A stretch of DNA of 64,000 nt from Desulfovibrio sp. (GCA_017415765.1 JAFQED010000032.1:68709-132708); one strand, 5' to 3'. Shown: positions 16,132-25,503, counted from the first letter of the stretch. Made by a program: numbers and translations. Notes: a model not told the origin generated them from the sequence alone.

Positions 16132-16926
16132 TCAGCCCAGCAGGGTCGAAGCGTTGCAGAGCAGTCGTTCCAACTCTGCCTCGGACAGGCCAGCCATGTC
16201 CCGCAGGCGTTCCAGTTCTTCCAGCGGGTCATAAAGCGGCCAGTCCGAACCAAAGAGTAGTCGATCCGCTGGGAAGGCCCTCAGAAGATAACGTAATTCC
16301 TCCGCATGGACAAAGGGGGTTACACTGGACGTGTCCAGCCAGAGGTTTTTATGCTGATGCTGTCCCAGTGCGATCAGGGCGTGTTCCCACATCCTGTAGC
16401 CACCAAGATGGGCGGCAATGACCCGCATCCTGGGAAACATATCCATGAGCCTTGCCAGCTTGTAGGGGCAGGATGGATTTTCGCGCGGGGTGATGTCGTC
16501 CCCCACATGAAAGAGAAAGATAAAATCATCCTGCGCTGCCTCAAAAATGGGCAACAGCCGTATATCATCAAGACAAAAACCCTGAAAATCGGGATGGAGT
16601 TTGATGCCGCGTAGACCAGCCCGTTTCAGGCGTGCAAGTTCGGCCTCCCAGTCCGCAAAGCCGGGATGGATACTGCCAAAGGCCATGACTGCATCGTATT
16701 CACGGTTCAGACGGATGGCGTGGTTGTTGGCAGGGATCACCTGTGCCGGGCTGGTGGCGGCGCAGAGCACCACACATGTATCCATGCCCGCAGCGCGCTC
16801 ACGTTCCAAAAGATGCTCCACAGTGCCGTTGCCAGCACACTGAACATCATAAAAGTCGTTCAGGTGGGCCACGGCCTTGTGGGCTATCTTGGGATGGAAG
16901 GCATGGGTATGAACATCAATACGCAT
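16132..16926 (-). CDS. Amidohydrolase-family TIM-barrel protein
   Basis: About 264 residues of the amidohydrolase 2 type. The start MRIDVHTHAFHP holds the first-strand HxH metal ligands, AAHLGGYRMWE supplies a later His, and FGSDWPLYDP has the terminal Asp. Relatives include decarboxylases and lactone hydrolases of the 2-amino-3-carboxymuconate-semialdehyde decarboxylase group; the substrate here cannot be told. An in-frame ATG exists at 16938, but GAAGG is best placed for ATG 16926. The gene has the same direction as the dehydrogenase upstream, with a 37-bp gap, so they may be co-transcribed. Confidence 0.8.
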   Translation of the reverse strand: MRIDVHTHAFHPKIAHKAVAHLNDFYDVQCAGNGTVEHLLERERAAGMDTCVVLCAATSPAQVIPANNHAIRLNREYDAVMAFGSIHPGFADWEAELARLKRAGLRGIKLHPDFQGFCLDDIRLLPIFEAAQDDFIFLFHVGDDITPRENPSCPYKLARLMDMFPRMRVIAAHLGGYRMWEHALIALGQHQHKNLWLDTSSVTPFVHAEELRYLLRAFPADRLLFGSDWPLYDPLEELERLRDMAGLSEAELERLLCNASTLLG

Positions 16927-16963
16927 CATGGCCTTCATTCACGAAACAAATGTTTTTTTCAGC

Positions 16964-17938
16964 TCATTTTGCCAGCGTGGCTGCATTGACCACGTTGACA
17001 GGGTGTCCATCCTGCCAGCGGCGGATATTTTCGGCAGTGAGATTGATGATATTTTGTCGGGCGCGTGCCGTGGCCCATGCCATATGCGGTGTTATCAAGG
17101 TATTGGGCGTTGCAAGCAGAGGATTGTCAGGCACTGGGGGTTCCTCGGCCAGCACATCGGTACCAAAGCCTGCAAGCTGGCCGGAATGCAGGGCCTCTGC
17201 CACGGCAGCCTCGTCAACAAGCTGGCCGCGGGCTGTATTGATCAGGATGGCACCGGGCTTCATTTTGGCAAGGCTTTTGGCGTTGATCAGCTTTTCTGTC
17301 TGGGGGGTAAGAGGACAATGCAGAGCCACGATGTCAGAGCTGGACAAGAGTTGTTCCAACGGGGCAAAGGCAAAGGGGGAGTACGATGGGGGATTTTTGG
17401 GGGTGCGGCAGTTGGCTAGTACATTCAGGCCAAACGCATGGGCCAGTTCACCCACGCGCCGTCCTATGGAACCAAAGCCGATAATCCCCATGGTCAGGCC
17501 CTCAAGGCAGAGCGGGGTGTGTTTCCAGTAACACCACTGGCCGGACTGCGCCCATTCGCCAGCGCGCACACTGGCCGTGTGTTCACTGGTGCGGCGGCAA
17601 AGCTCCAGCAAAAGGGCCATAACATGCTGGGCCACATCGTCCACGCCGTAGGCCACCACATTGCAAACGGGAATACCCTGTTCGCCCAGGGCATCAATAT
17701 CCACCACATTGTAGCCCGTGGCCAGGACTCCTACCATACGGACACTGGCAAGGGCGGGCAGGTCAGCCCGGCTCAGGCAGACTTTGTTGGTCAGGAGGAT
17801 GTCAGCCCCTTCTGCCCTCTGGGCCAGTGCTGCCGGTGGAGTAGTGTCATGCACTGTCAACTCGCCCAGGGCCTCCAGAGGTTTCCAGCTCACGTCACCG
17901 GGGTTGAGGATGGCACCGTCAAGCACGACTATCTTCAT
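16964..17938 (-). CDS. D-2-hydroxyacid dehydrogenase (hydroxypyruvate/glycerate type)
   Basis: A 324-residue NAD(P)-dependent dehydrogenase. The Rossmann motif is GIIGFGSIGRRVGELAHAFG, followed by LLSSSDIVALHCPLT. The catalytic triad Arg (INTARGQLVDE), Glu (LAEEPPVPDNPLL) and His (ITPHMAWAT) is visible. The pattern is closest to glycerate dehydrogenase/hydroxypyruvate reductase, but lactate or other 2-ketoacids are possible. SD GAAAGAGGT precedes the ATG. Confidence 0.88.
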   Translation of the reverse strand: MKIVVLDGAILNPGDVSWKPLEALGELTVHDTTPPAALAQRAEGADILLTNKVCLSRADLPALASVRMVGVLATGYNVVDIDALGEQGIPVCNVVAYGVDDVAQHVMALLLELCRRTSEHTASVRAGEWAQSGQWCYWKHTPLCLEGLTMGIIGFGSIGRRVGELAHAFGLNVLANCRTPKNPPSYSPFAFAPLEQLLSSSDIVALHCPLTPQTEKLINAKSLAKMKPGAILINTARGQLVDEAAVAEALHSGQLAGFGTDVLAEEPPVPDNPLLATPNTLITPHMAWATARARQNIINLTAENIRRWQDGHPVNVVNAATLAK

Positions 17939-18052
17939 GGTAGTACCTCTTTCAATGGCATTTCGCTCTGATACAATGCAGGATATACCGACTTGCCTTA
18001 GCTATGCAAGCGACCATATTGCAATTGTAGGCCAGTGCAAAGGGGGATAAAA

Positions 18053-18083
18053 GAGGCCGCCTTCCCATTGGGAAGGCGGCCTC
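18053..18083 (-). terminator. Terminator of the tol-pal operon
   Basis: A 14-bp perfect stem (18053-18066 with 18070-18083) with a 3-base loop, followed by TTTT on the minus strand, 24 bp after the pal stop. Confidence 0.85.
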
Positions 18084-18106
18084 AAGAAACGGCAGTTCAG
18101 TCTGTA

Positions 18107-18565
18107 TTAGTGGGCGATCACGCGGAAGTCGTCGCGGCGGTTCTGCGCCCACACGGCTTCACCCGTACCCTGCACGGCCGGGTTTTCCTTGCCGTAGCTG
18201 ATCATTTCAAGCTGGCCGGGGTTCACGCCAAGGGTAACCAGATATTCGTAGGCAGCGCGGGCGCGGCGTTCGCCAAGGGCGAGGTTGTATTCCTGAGTAC
18301 CGCGTTCGTCGCAGTTGCCTTCGATGCGCACGCGAATGCTGGGGAACTGCTTCATCAGCTCAGCCTTGGCCTTCAGCATATCCTGGTATTCGGGCTTGAT
18401 GTCAAACTTGTCGAAGGCAAAATAGACACGGGCATCAGTGATTTGCTGGATGGCAGCCTGCATTTCGGGTGAAATGCCGTCCTGGATGGTTTCGGTCTTC
18501 TTGGCGCAGCCAAAACCGGCAGCCAGTGCCAGAACCAGGGCAAGAGCAAGGGCGTAACGTTTCAT
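18107..18565 (-). CDS. pal: Peptidoglycan-associated lipoprotein Pal
   Basis: A 152-residue outer-membrane lipoprotein. The signal peptide ends in GFGC (Cys20). An OmpA-like peptidoglycan-binding domain (about 45-150) contains YFAFDKFDIKP, IEGNCDERGTQEYNLALGERRA and a C-terminal NRRDDFRVIAH. Pal anchors the outer membrane to peptidoglycan and works with TolB and TolA in envelope constriction. SD AGGAGG precedes the ATG. It is the last gene of the tol operon, with its own possible promoter in the 165-bp gap to tolB. Confidence 0.95.
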   Translation of the reverse strand: MKRYALALALVLALAAGFGCAKKTETIQDGISPEMQAAIQQITDARVYFAFDKFDIKPEYQDMLKAKAELMKQFPSIRVRIEGNCDERGTQEYNLALGERRARAAYEYLVTLGVNPGQLEMISYGKENPAVQGTGEAVWAQNRRDDFRVIAH

Positions 18566-18650
18566 GATTCCTCCTGAGCAGCTCAGTCTCCAAAATAATG
18601 ATAAGGTACCTTTTCCTTTCTTGCGGCATCCCTTGATGACCGCGCAGACG

Positions 18651-18678
18651 ATGGTATCTGCCCTTCCAGTTTTGTCAA
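18651..18678 (-). promoter_or_regulatory. Possible internal promoter for pal
   Basis: On the minus strand, TTGACA (18678-18673), a 16-base spacer and TACCAT (18656-18651) lie in the gap between tolB and pal. They could boost pal expression over the rest of the operon. Confidence 0.4.
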
Positions 18679-18730
18679 GATATGGGAGGGCCCATTCACA
18701 AATTATTTTTCTCCACAGGCTGACCTGCCA

Positions 18731-20050
18731 TCACTTTGCGGCTGCTGGCATCCCCCAGCGTGGGAAGGAGGCCGGCCCGTCCCCGGTAGGCACACGCTTG
18801 GCATCGCCACCGTGCCGGGTGGTGAGGTAGATACCACGCCCGCCGCCGCGGGTGGAGGAAAAGGCAATAAAGTAGCTGTCCGCACAAAACGCAGGCTGCT
18901 CGTCACTGCCGGGCCCAAAGCTGACCTGCCGTTCAAGGCCGGTCAGCATATCCTGCACAAAGATACGGTGACCGTAATCAGTCATGCGGCTGTATACCAC
19001 CAGAGTTCCATCGGGCGAGAGATTGGCCTCGGTATTGTAGCTGCCGTTTTGGCTGACACGGGTGATACGCCCGCTGGTCAGGTCTTTCAGAAAAATCTGC
19101 GGCCCTCCCAGGCGGGAGGAGGTGAAGGCCATCTTGGTACCTGTGCTGTCAAAGGTGGGAGAGACATTGATGGAGTTGCTCTGCTCAAGGATACGCTCTT
19201 TCTGGAAGACATGGTTGAGCAGGAATATGACCGGATACTTGCCGTTGGAGAGAGCCACGGCCACCTTGTTGTCAGGCGTGAAGGCCGGGCCGATGACCAC
19301 ATTTCCGGGAAAGCGGATGCGTTGTACCTTGCGGGACGAGCTGTCCCAGACTCCAAGAGCATGGGATTTGGGGTCAATGTGGCTGAAGACCACAAAACGA
19401 CCGTCAGGCGACCATGCAGGGGACATGGCCTCACCCTGCATCTTGGTAATCTGGCGTAAATCGCGACCGGTAGGCTTGACCAGCCAGACATTGGCACTGA
19501 GCTTGCCGGTTTTTTTGATAAAGGCAAGGGTAGAGCGGAAAAAGGCTCCGTTGCCGGTCAGGGCTTCCAGCAGGTCGGCGCAAAAACGGTCGGCTACTTC
19601 GGGCAGGTCACGTTTGGCTACCTTGAGGTATTCCTTGCCAAAAAGGCGGCCGCCAGTATTGGTCTCAAAGGCACGGATCTGCACGGGTCGGGTGCCACTG
19701 TCCCCATCGGGCCAGAATGTGGTCACCACAATATCAGAACCAGCCAGTTGGAAGCGTCGAAAATCCAGAGCGGGCGGCTCATGTCCGGGCAGCAGGGTAC
19801 CACCCAGGACAGCCTTGGGGTCGGTAAGGCGCATAAAGGGCAGGAAACTCAGATTTTGCTCCACCATCTTTTGCAGCTCACGCCCCATGCCGGTGGCTTC
19901 TTTCTGCCCTTCCTTAAGGGGCGTGGCCAAGGCCAGATTGATGACTGCCTGACCGGGATTTATGATGTCCACACGCATGGCTGCCCGGCTTTCAACAGTC
20001 AGCAGGCACAGCACCGGCACAAGGGCCAGAACAAGTAAAAATTGTTTCAT
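18731..20050 (-). CDS. tolB: Tol-Pal system beta-propeller protein TolB
   Basis: A 439-residue periplasmic protein with a cleavable signal (FLLVLALVPVLCLLTVESRA). The N-terminal TolB domain (about 24-165) is followed by WD40-like PD40 repeats: SPAWSPDGRFVVFSH, NVSPTFDSTGTKMAFTS, EANLSPDGTLVVYSR and QPAFCADSYFIAFSS. It binds Pal and relays Tol complex activity. It sits 28 bp downstream of the double TonB_C gene. Confidence 0.95.
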   Translation of the reverse strand: MKQFLLVLALVPVLCLLTVESRAAMRVDIINPGQAVINLALATPLKEGQKEATGMGRELQKMVEQNLSFLPFMRLTDPKAVLGGTLLPGHEPPALDFRRFQLAGSDIVVTTFWPDGDSGTRPVQIRAFETNTGGRLFGKEYLKVAKRDLPEVADRFCADLLEALTGNGAFFRSTLAFIKKTGKLSANVWLVKPTGRDLRQITKMQGEAMSPAWSPDGRFVVFSHIDPKSHALGVWDSSSRKVQRIRFPGNVVIGPAFTPDNKVAVALSNGKYPVIFLLNHVFQKERILEQSNSINVSPTFDSTGTKMAFTSSRLGGPQIFLKDLTSGRITRVSQNGSYNTEANLSPDGTLVVYSRMTDYGHRIFVQDMLTGLERQVSFGPGSDEQPAFCADSYFIAFSSTRGGGRGIYLTTRHGGDAKRVPTGDGPASFPRWGMPAAAK

Positions 20051-20078
20051 ATCAGTATAACCTCGGATATGACACGCC

Positions 20079-20936
20079 TTAGCGCGTCAGTGTAAAGGTA
20101 ATGTTGACCTGCGGGGGGACACCCGTGGGCGGTGCCTCCACCTTGCCGGCGCGACGTATTGCCCGCAAAACATTTTTGTCGAGCTGCGCCTCGCCGCTGC
20201 TCTGTACGATTCTTTGTTCCTTGATACTGCCATCAGCCGCCAGTTCCAGACGCACCGTGGCGTAGTAGGTCCCGGGCCGGATCTCGGCCGGGATGACAAT
20301 GGCCTGGCGCAAGGCCCAACTGACGCGGGAAAGGTATTTTCTGACGCGTTCATCCTGTCCGGCAGTGCTTACGCTGGCAGACGTGCCCGTGTTGAGCTGC
20401 ATTTCTTCCGGGCTAAGGCCGTTGTCCGTACTGGCGGGGGCTGTCTGTGTGCTTTCGCGGGCAATGGCTTCGGCACGCTGCCGGGCCAGTTCTTCAGCTG
20501 TGCTGGCACGTGGGGATGCCAGCACTGCGGGCTGTGCTGCCGTGGGTTGAATGGCCGGGACACCTGCTCCCTTGGGCTGACCTGTCCAGAAATTGAGGTG
20601 TATTTCAATGGGCATGGCATAGGGGGGCGTCCCGAACGGTGCAGCCTTGCGTACCGCTGCACAGGCTGAGGCATCCAGTTCACTGTGGCTGGATTTGCGT
20701 ACAGGCCCGCATTCCAGCACCCGACCCTTGTCGTCAAGGCCAACCCGGATACCGACAAGATATTCTCCCTTGAGAGAGGTCGGCACAGCCCAGACTGCCG
20801 AGACCTTTTGCAAAACCTTGCCAGCATAGCCGCCACTGGCGTCAGCCACGGCCATACTGGCAGCCTGTGCCGACAGGCAACAGCCCAGGCTCAGGATGGC
20901 TGCCAACAGGCATCGGACAACATTGGGACAGGACAT
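20079..20936 (-). CDS. Periplasmic protein with two TonB_C/TolA_C-like domains
   Basis: A 285-residue protein with a signal peptide (CLLAAILSLGCCLSAQAAS). It seems to hold two TonB/TolA C-terminal-like domains. The first (about 40-120) contains VGIRVGLDDKGRVLECGPV and LDASACAAVRKAAPF. The second (about 198-285) contains YATVRLELAADGSIKEQRIV and LDKNVLRAIRRAGKV, ending NITFTLTR. A linker rich in Ala/Thr/Gln joins them. There is no N-terminal membrane anchor like that of TolA or TonB apart from the signal peptide. It lies between tolA and tolB, with SD GGAGGAGG. It may be an adaptor or decoy in the Tol relay; function unknown. Confidence 0.75.
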   Translation of the reverse strand: MSCPNVVRCLLAAILSLGCCLSAQAASMAVADASGGYAGKVLQKVSAVWAVPTSLKGEYLVGIRVGLDDKGRVLECGPVRKSSHSELDASACAAVRKAAPFGTPPYAMPIEIHLNFWTGQPKGAGVPAIQPTAAQPAVLASPRASTAEELARQRAEAIARESTQTAPASTDNGLSPEEMQLNTGTSASVSTAGQDERVRKYLSRVSWALRQAIVIPAEIRPGTYYATVRLELAADGSIKEQRIVQSSGEAQLDKNVLRAIRRAGKVEAPPTGVPPQVNITFTLTR

Positions 20937-20984
20937 GGCAAAACCTCCTCCAAAGTTGGGCGACAGGAGGCCAGGGGTATAGCC

Positions 20985-21932
20985 CTAGCGACCCATCAAC
21001 TCATTCATATTGAAGACCAGGTGCAAATCCAGGAATTCCGGGCTTGGTGGCGGCGGGAACAGTCCTGCCTGATTGGTACGGATGACAGCATTGACCGCCG
21101 AGGCATCAAACTGGGCATTGCCGGAGCTGCGTTCAATTTCGGCCAGCATCACGTTGCCTTGCAGATCCACGGCCACGCGAACCACACAAGCCAGGTTGAC
21201 ACGGGAGGCCGAGGCATAGGCCCAGTTAGGTCGTACTGCCAGCATCACCTCGCCCAGATAGACATTGGCAAGACCGCCACCTCCACTGCCTTCGCCTTCT
21301 CCACCACCGCCGCCGTCATGTCCCCCGGCATTGCGGCGTGCTTCGCCCAGGGCGCGCTCCACGGCACTGCCCCGGTCGCCGGAGTCGGCGCGGGAACTGG
21401 CCTTGCGGGCCTGGCGCAGGGCTTCGGCCACGGGGTCTGGCTTGGGAGCAGGTTTGGGCGCGGGCTTGGGTTTATCCTGCTCTTTTTTCTTTTCGGGCTT
21501 CCTGGGTTCCGGCTTTTTATCTGCGGGTTTTTCCGCAGGTTTGCTCTCTTCTTTCTTTTGTTCGGCAAGCAGTTTGGTCTCATCCGGGGCCTTGACAGGC
21601 TTGGGGGCCTCCTTGACGGGTTCGGCCTTTTGCGGAGCTGCTTCCCGCAGTGGAGCAGGTTGGGGCTTTGGCTCACTGCTTTCCTTGACAGCCGGGGCGG
21701 CCACCTCATTCTTGGGGGCCGGGGCAGATGGCGCAAGGGGGCCGTCCGCTGGCTTGCCCTGATGGCCGAGGATGGGCGAGGGAAGCCGGTTGCCACCCAA
21801 GGGCGCGTCCACAAGGCTGATCATCACCGGCGGGGAATTCAGGTCAAGCGGTGGGGATGCGGGCCAGAACCACAGCAGCATAAAGGCCGCAGCGTGCAGG
21901 CAAAGGGAGATGACGTACGAGGCCAGCCGCAT
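20985..21932 (-). CDS. tolA: TolA/TonB-like energy transducer
   Basis: A 315-residue protein. One N-terminal membrane helix (about 5-25) precedes a long Lys/Pro/Ala/Glu-rich periplasm-spanning region (about 60-165), a Gly-rich hinge (about 200-217) and a C-terminal TonB/TolA domain (VRVAVDLQGNVMLAEIERSS, FDASAVNAVIRTNQ). Position after tolQ and tolR makes it the TolA equivalent that contacts Pal/TolB. Sequence alone cannot separate TolA from TonB. It starts 3 bp after the tolR stop. Confidence 0.85.
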   Translation of the reverse strand: MRLASYVISLCLHAAAFMLLWFWPASPPLDLNSPPVMISLVDAPLGGNRLPSPILGHQGKPADGPLAPSAPAPKNEVAAPAVKESSEPKPQPAPLREAAPQKAEPVKEAPKPVKAPDETKLLAEQKKEESKPAEKPADKKPEPRKPEKKKEQDKPKPAPKPAPKPDPVAEALRQARKASSRADSGDRGSAVERALGEARRNAGGHDGGGGGEGEGSGGGGLANVYLGEVMLAVRPNWAYASASRVNLACVVRVAVDLQGNVMLAEIERSSGNAQFDASAVNAVIRTNQAGLFPPPPSPEFLDLHLVFNMNELMGR

Positions 21933-21935
21933 CAG

Positions 21936-22367
21936 CTACCTGCTTTTGGCCCCACTGGCAGTTTCGGCCTTCTCGGCCATGACGCCCAGCTTTTCAATGC
22001 CAACGGCCTTGATGTGTCCCATCACCTCTACCACGATCCCGTATGGTACTTCTTTATCGGCTTTAAGGAAGAGGCTGCGATTCTTTTCCTTGACAAGACG
22101 TTGCAGGTAGCCTTCAAGTTCTGCCATATCGTTCACGGCATACTCATCCAGAAAAATTTTGCCGTCACGCCGGATGGAGAGGATCATGTGATCCACGTCC
22201 GTAGGCAGCACTTCCACCTGTTTGGTCTGGGGCAAATCCACATCCAGGCCCTGGCTCATCATGGGGGTGGCTACCATAAAAATGATAAGCAGGACGAGCA
22301 TCACGTCCACGAAGGGCGTAACGTTGATTTCTGAAACAAATTTGCTGTTGCCCAGTTGTGCGCCCAT
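21936..22367 (-). CDS. tolR: TolR/ExbD biopolymer transport protein
   Basis: A 143-residue protein. One membrane helix (about 17-37, VNVTPFVDVMLVLLIIFMV-type; NVTPFVDVMLVLL visible) carries the conserved proton-path Asp. A periplasmic domain follows, with VDLPQTKQVEV and LFLKADKEVPYGIVVEVM. It forms the proton-motive-force motor with TolQ. It is 3 bp downstream of tolQ. Confidence 0.93.
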   Translation of the reverse strand: MGAQLGNSKFVSEINVTPFVDVMLVLLIIFMVATPMMSQGLDVDLPQTKQVEVLPTDVDHMILSIRRDGKIFLDEYAVNDMAELEGYLQRLVKEKNRSLFLKADKEVPYGIVVEVMGHIKAVGIEKLGVMAEKAETASGAKSR

Positions 22368-22370
22368 GTC

Positions 22371-23066
22371 TTACAGCTCCGTTGCACCAGTACGTTGTAC
22401 CGGACGGTGGGCGTTCAGTTCCCGCTGTACCCTGTTCAGGAAGGTACTGGCAAAATTGACAAGCTGGGTATCCACCTGTGAGAGCTTGCCCATAAAGATA
22501 TTGAAGCCGATGGTGGCCGGCACGGCAACAGCCAGGCCGATAGCCGTGGCCACCAGAGCCTCGGAAATGCCGGGGGCCACTGTGGCAAGCGAGGCCGTCT
22601 TGAGCATCCCGATGGAATGGAAGGAACCCATGATGCCCCAAACCGTGCCAAACAGGCCGATAAAGGGAGCTGTGTTTGCCGTGGTTGCCAGAACGGAAAG
22701 AGAATTTTGCAGACGTGACAGTTCAGTGGCAACGCCCTGCCGCAGGGCACGGCGTACGTTGTCCACCACAACCTCGCTGGAATTGCCCAATTCCTTGGAG
22801 CGGTTGAATTCCTGCACACCCTGGTGGGCTATAAAGTAGAGGGGAGAAGTGGGGTCAGCCCCAAGCGATTGCACGGCCTCGCGCAGATTGGCGGCCCTGT
22901 CGAAGCGTGCCATGCCTTCTGTTGCCTTGCGGCTGGCTGCCCCCAGTGCAAAGTATTTTTGGAGCATCAGGGCCCAACTCCCCACAGACATGAGCAGGAG
23001 CAGGGCCAGTACACCCTTGGCGACCAGGCTGGCCTGAAGGATCATCGAAAACAGGCTGAATTCCAT
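22371..23066 (-). CDS. tolQ: TolQ/ExbB proton channel protein
   Basis: About 231 residues with three membrane helices: about 8-28, then a pair in the second half containing LSVLATTANTAPFIGLFGTVWGIM and ALVATAIGLAVAVPATIGFN. The conserved Thr-rich and Gly-rich helices are those of TolQ/ExbB. It is the motor stator with TolR, the first gene of the tol-pal operon. The frame is open to 23156, but ATG 23066 preceded by CGGAG gives the normal MEFSLFSMILQAS N-terminus. Confidence 0.93.
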   Translation of the reverse strand: MEFSLFSMILQASLVAKGVLALLLLMSVGSWALMLQKYFALGAASRKATEGMARFDRAANLREAVQSLGADPTSPLYFIAHQGVQEFNRSKELGNSSEVVVDNVRRALRQGVATELSRLQNSLSVLATTANTAPFIGLFGTVWGIMGSFHSIGMLKTASLATVAPGISEALVATAIGLAVAVPATIGFNIFMGKLSQVDTQLVNFASTFLNRVQRELNAHRPVQRTGATEL

Positions 23067-23232
23067 GTGTAACTCCGTAACTGTGCGGACTTGGGCCGCT
23101 GGCGCGCCGCCACGGCTTTCGCCGTGCAGGATGCTACGGCTTGCCCATTTTTTCAAGCCTTATTTTTGGATGGCATTTCCATGCCTTATGTGGAAAAGTT
23201 GGCCCTGCTGCTAGATTTTGGGGAATTGCGTC

Positions 23233-23259
23233 TAAAGACAAATCCCGTTTTGCCGATAT
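23233..23259 (+). promoter_or_regulatory. Sigma-28 (FliA) type promoter
   Basis: TAAAGACA (23233-23240), exactly 11 bases, then GCCGATAT (23252-23259) closely matches the FliA consensus TAAAGTTT-N11-GCCGATAA. It lies 70 bp upstream of the chemoreceptor start, as expected for a late flagellar/chemotaxis gene. Confidence 0.8.
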
Positions 23260-23329
23260 GCGTGATGTAGGTTAACGTGCTGCGCCGTCAGCAACCTGCC
23301 TTCTGGTTGCAGCGTGAAGGAGATAAGGA

Positions 23330-25351
23330 ATGGACTGGTGGAAAAATTTGAGCATCAAGGTCAAAATCTATGTGTCGGTGGCACTGATAATCGGTCTGCT
23401 TGCAGGTACGGGTGTCATCATCAACAGTACACTGAACTCCCTGACGACTGTTTCCGAACGTCTTGATAAGGGTGAGCAGCTTGCCAAAACCCTCCTGCTG
23501 CGTGAAGTCCAGCATCTGACGTGGGCCGATAATCTTTCCACCTTCCTGCTGGATGAGAGCAGGAAGGACATTCCCGTGGAGGTTGACCCCACCCGTTGCG
23601 GCTTTGGACAGAGTTACCATAGCCAGGCGCGTGAAAATGCCATCAAAATGTTCCCCGGTATCGCCGATGCCATGCGGGCCATCAACGAACCGCATAACAA
23701 ACTGCACCAGTCAGCAAAGGCGATCGCCCAACTCAGGGCCGAAGGCAAGGAGGCTGAGGCCAGAGCCCTGTTTAACAATGAAAGCCATGCCCACCTGCTT
23801 GCAGTGCGGGAACTTTTTGGCAAAATGCGTGAGGAGATAAACAGCAGCCTCAGTATCCTGCAAGCCAACCTTCATGCCGAAACCGAGAAGGCGCATACTG
23901 TCATCCTGGGCTTGAGTGTTGTCAACTGTGTGCTGGTATTTGGGCTGGGCCTGATGTTGTACTTCTATGTGCTGCGTCCGGTGAGCCTTATCGATACCTA
24001 TATCCGCTGCTGCGGTGAAAAGCCTGACAGCACCATTGGCTATGAAAGCAAGGATGAACTGGGCAATCTTGCCCAGCACCTGCAGGACATGGTGGCCGAG
24101 CTGCAACGGAATCTGGCCTTTTCCGATGGGGTCCTCAAGGGTATGACTGTCCCGTGCTCAGTCTTTTCCGACAAGGATCTGACCGTTTTTACCAACCAGT
24201 ATATGCTTGACCTTATCGAACGCCCCGGTAAACCTGAAGACTATTACGGACAGACCTCCGGTGAATACATCTGGGCCGACAAAGGGCGTGAAACCATCTC
24301 TACCCGTGCCCTGCGTGAAAACAAGATGCTTTCTGCCCAGCTTGATTTCAACAGCCACAGGGGTACGCCCAAGCACGCGCAGGTCACATCAGCTCCTTTC
24401 TATGATCGGCAGGGCAAGGCACTGGGGACGCTTTCCATCTGGATGGACATTACCGATCTCATCAATCATCAGAATGCCATTGAAGAGCATGGCAAGATGA
24501 TTGCAGATGTGGCGGCTTCCTCCATGGATGTGGCGGACTCTGTTTCTACCGCCAGCCAGCAGCTGGCTGCCCAGATCGAGCAATCCAATGCCGGGGCGCG
24601 CCGCCAGAGTGATCGCGTGACCGAAACCGCCACTGCCATGACGGAGATGAATGCCACCGTTATGGAAATTGCCAAGAACGCCAGCGATGCCTCGGCCATA
24701 GCCAGCGAAGCCAAGCACAATGCGCAAGAAGGTTACCATGCTGTGGGTAACCTGCTGTCGAGCATAGACCGGGTGCGGGAAATTACCGATGTTCTCAAGG
24801 GCAGCATGGATGAGCTTTCCGGCCAGGCGCAGGATATTGGGCAAATCATTGATGTCATCAATGACATTGCCGACCAGACCAACTTGCTGGCCCTGAACGC
24901 CGCTATCGAAGCAGCCCGCGCCGGGGAAGCCGGACGTGGCTTTGCTGTGGTGGCCGATGAGGTTCGCAAACTGGCAGAAAAGACCATGCAGGCCACAGGA
25001 GAGGTTGGCAAGGTAGTGGCGGGTATCCAGCAGGGTACGCAGGCCAATATCAAAAATGTGGGCCATGCCGTAGAGGCTATCCGCGATTCCTCGGCCCTGT
25101 CCGAAGAAGCTGGCAGCAAGTTGCAGGAAATTGTGGACATGGTGGATAACACCGCCATGCAGATCCAGTCCATCGCCACGGCCGCCGAGCAACAATCGGC
25201 TACCAGCGAGGAGATCAACCAGGCACTTGGTGAGGTCAACCAGATTTCGGACGAGACCTCCCGCACCATGCGCGAGGCCCAGGCCGCAGTAGACAGTCTG
25301 GCAGAACAGGCTTCGGCCCTGCACAGCCTCATTGAACGGCTCAAGGCATAG
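23330..25351 (+). CDS. Methyl-accepting chemotaxis protein with periplasmic CZB-like sensor and PAS
   Basis: A 673-residue chemoreceptor. A membrane helix (about 12-33) precedes a periplasmic four-helix region carrying a CZB-like zinc signature: H62 (QHLTW), C90 in CGFG, and H122/H126 (HNKLH). A second membrane helix lies at about 185-210, followed by a HAMP-like linker, a PAS domain (about 265-380, with [20 protein letters not shown]) and the signalling domain. The hairpin tip of that domain is [22 protein letters not shown] domains are usually cytoplasmic, so a periplasmic one is notable; zinc or a zinc-sensitive oxidant could be the signal. SD GAAGGAGA precedes the ATG, and transcription probably uses the sigma-28 promoter. 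Confidence 0.92.
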   Translation: MDWWKNLSIKVKIYVSVALIIGLLAGTGVIINSTLNSLTTVSERLDKGEQLAKTLLLREVQHLTWADNLSTFLLDESRKDIPVEVDPTRCGFGQSYHSQARENAIKMFPGIADAMRAINEPHNKLHQSAKAIAQLRAEGKEAEARALFNNESHAHLLAVRELFGKMREEINSSLSILQANLHAETEKAHTVILGLSVVNCVLVFGLGLMLYFYVLRPVSLIDTYIRCCGEKPDSTIGYESKDELGNLAQHLQDMVAELQRNLAFSDGVLKGMTVPCSVFSDKDLTVFTNQYMLDLIERPGKPEDYYGQTSGEYIWADKGRETISTRALRENKMLSAQLDFNSHRGTPKHAQVTSAPFYDRQGKALGTLSIWMDITDLINHQNAIEEHGKMIADVAASSMDVADSVSTASQQLAAQIEQSNAGARRQSDRVTETATAMTEMNATVMEIAKNASDASAIASEAKHNAQEGYHAVGNLLSSIDRVREITDVLKGSMDELSGQAQDIGQIIDVINDIADQTNLLALNAAIEAARAGEAGRGFAVVADEVRKLAEKTMQATGEVGKVVAGIQQGTQANIKNVGHAVEAIRDSSALSEEAGSKLQEIVDMVDNTAMQIQSIATAAEQQSATSEEINQALGEVNQISDETSRTMREAQAAVDSLAEQASALHSLIERLKA

Positions 25352-25375
25352 CAGGTTCAACCTGAACAAGCAAAA

Positions 25376-25404
25376 GGGCCGCAGCACAGTGCTGCGGCCC
25401 TTTT
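25376..25404 (+). terminator. Terminator of the chemoreceptor gene
   Basis: A 12-bp complementary GC-rich arm pair (25376-25387 with 25389-25400) followed by TTTT, 24 bp after the stop codon. Confidence 0.85.
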
Positions 25405-25503
25405 CGCATACAGAGGAAGCAGACGCGAGCCTTGCTGTCGAACGATCTTGTGGACAAGGACACTGGGCGATACTATACTTTGCAGAAACTCGGGGTAGTT
25501 TGA

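Noticed and set aside
20685..22334. 549-codon open frame antisense to tolR/tolA
   Set aside because: Low-complexity reverse complement of the Lys/Pro-rich TolA region; the tol genes are unmistakable.
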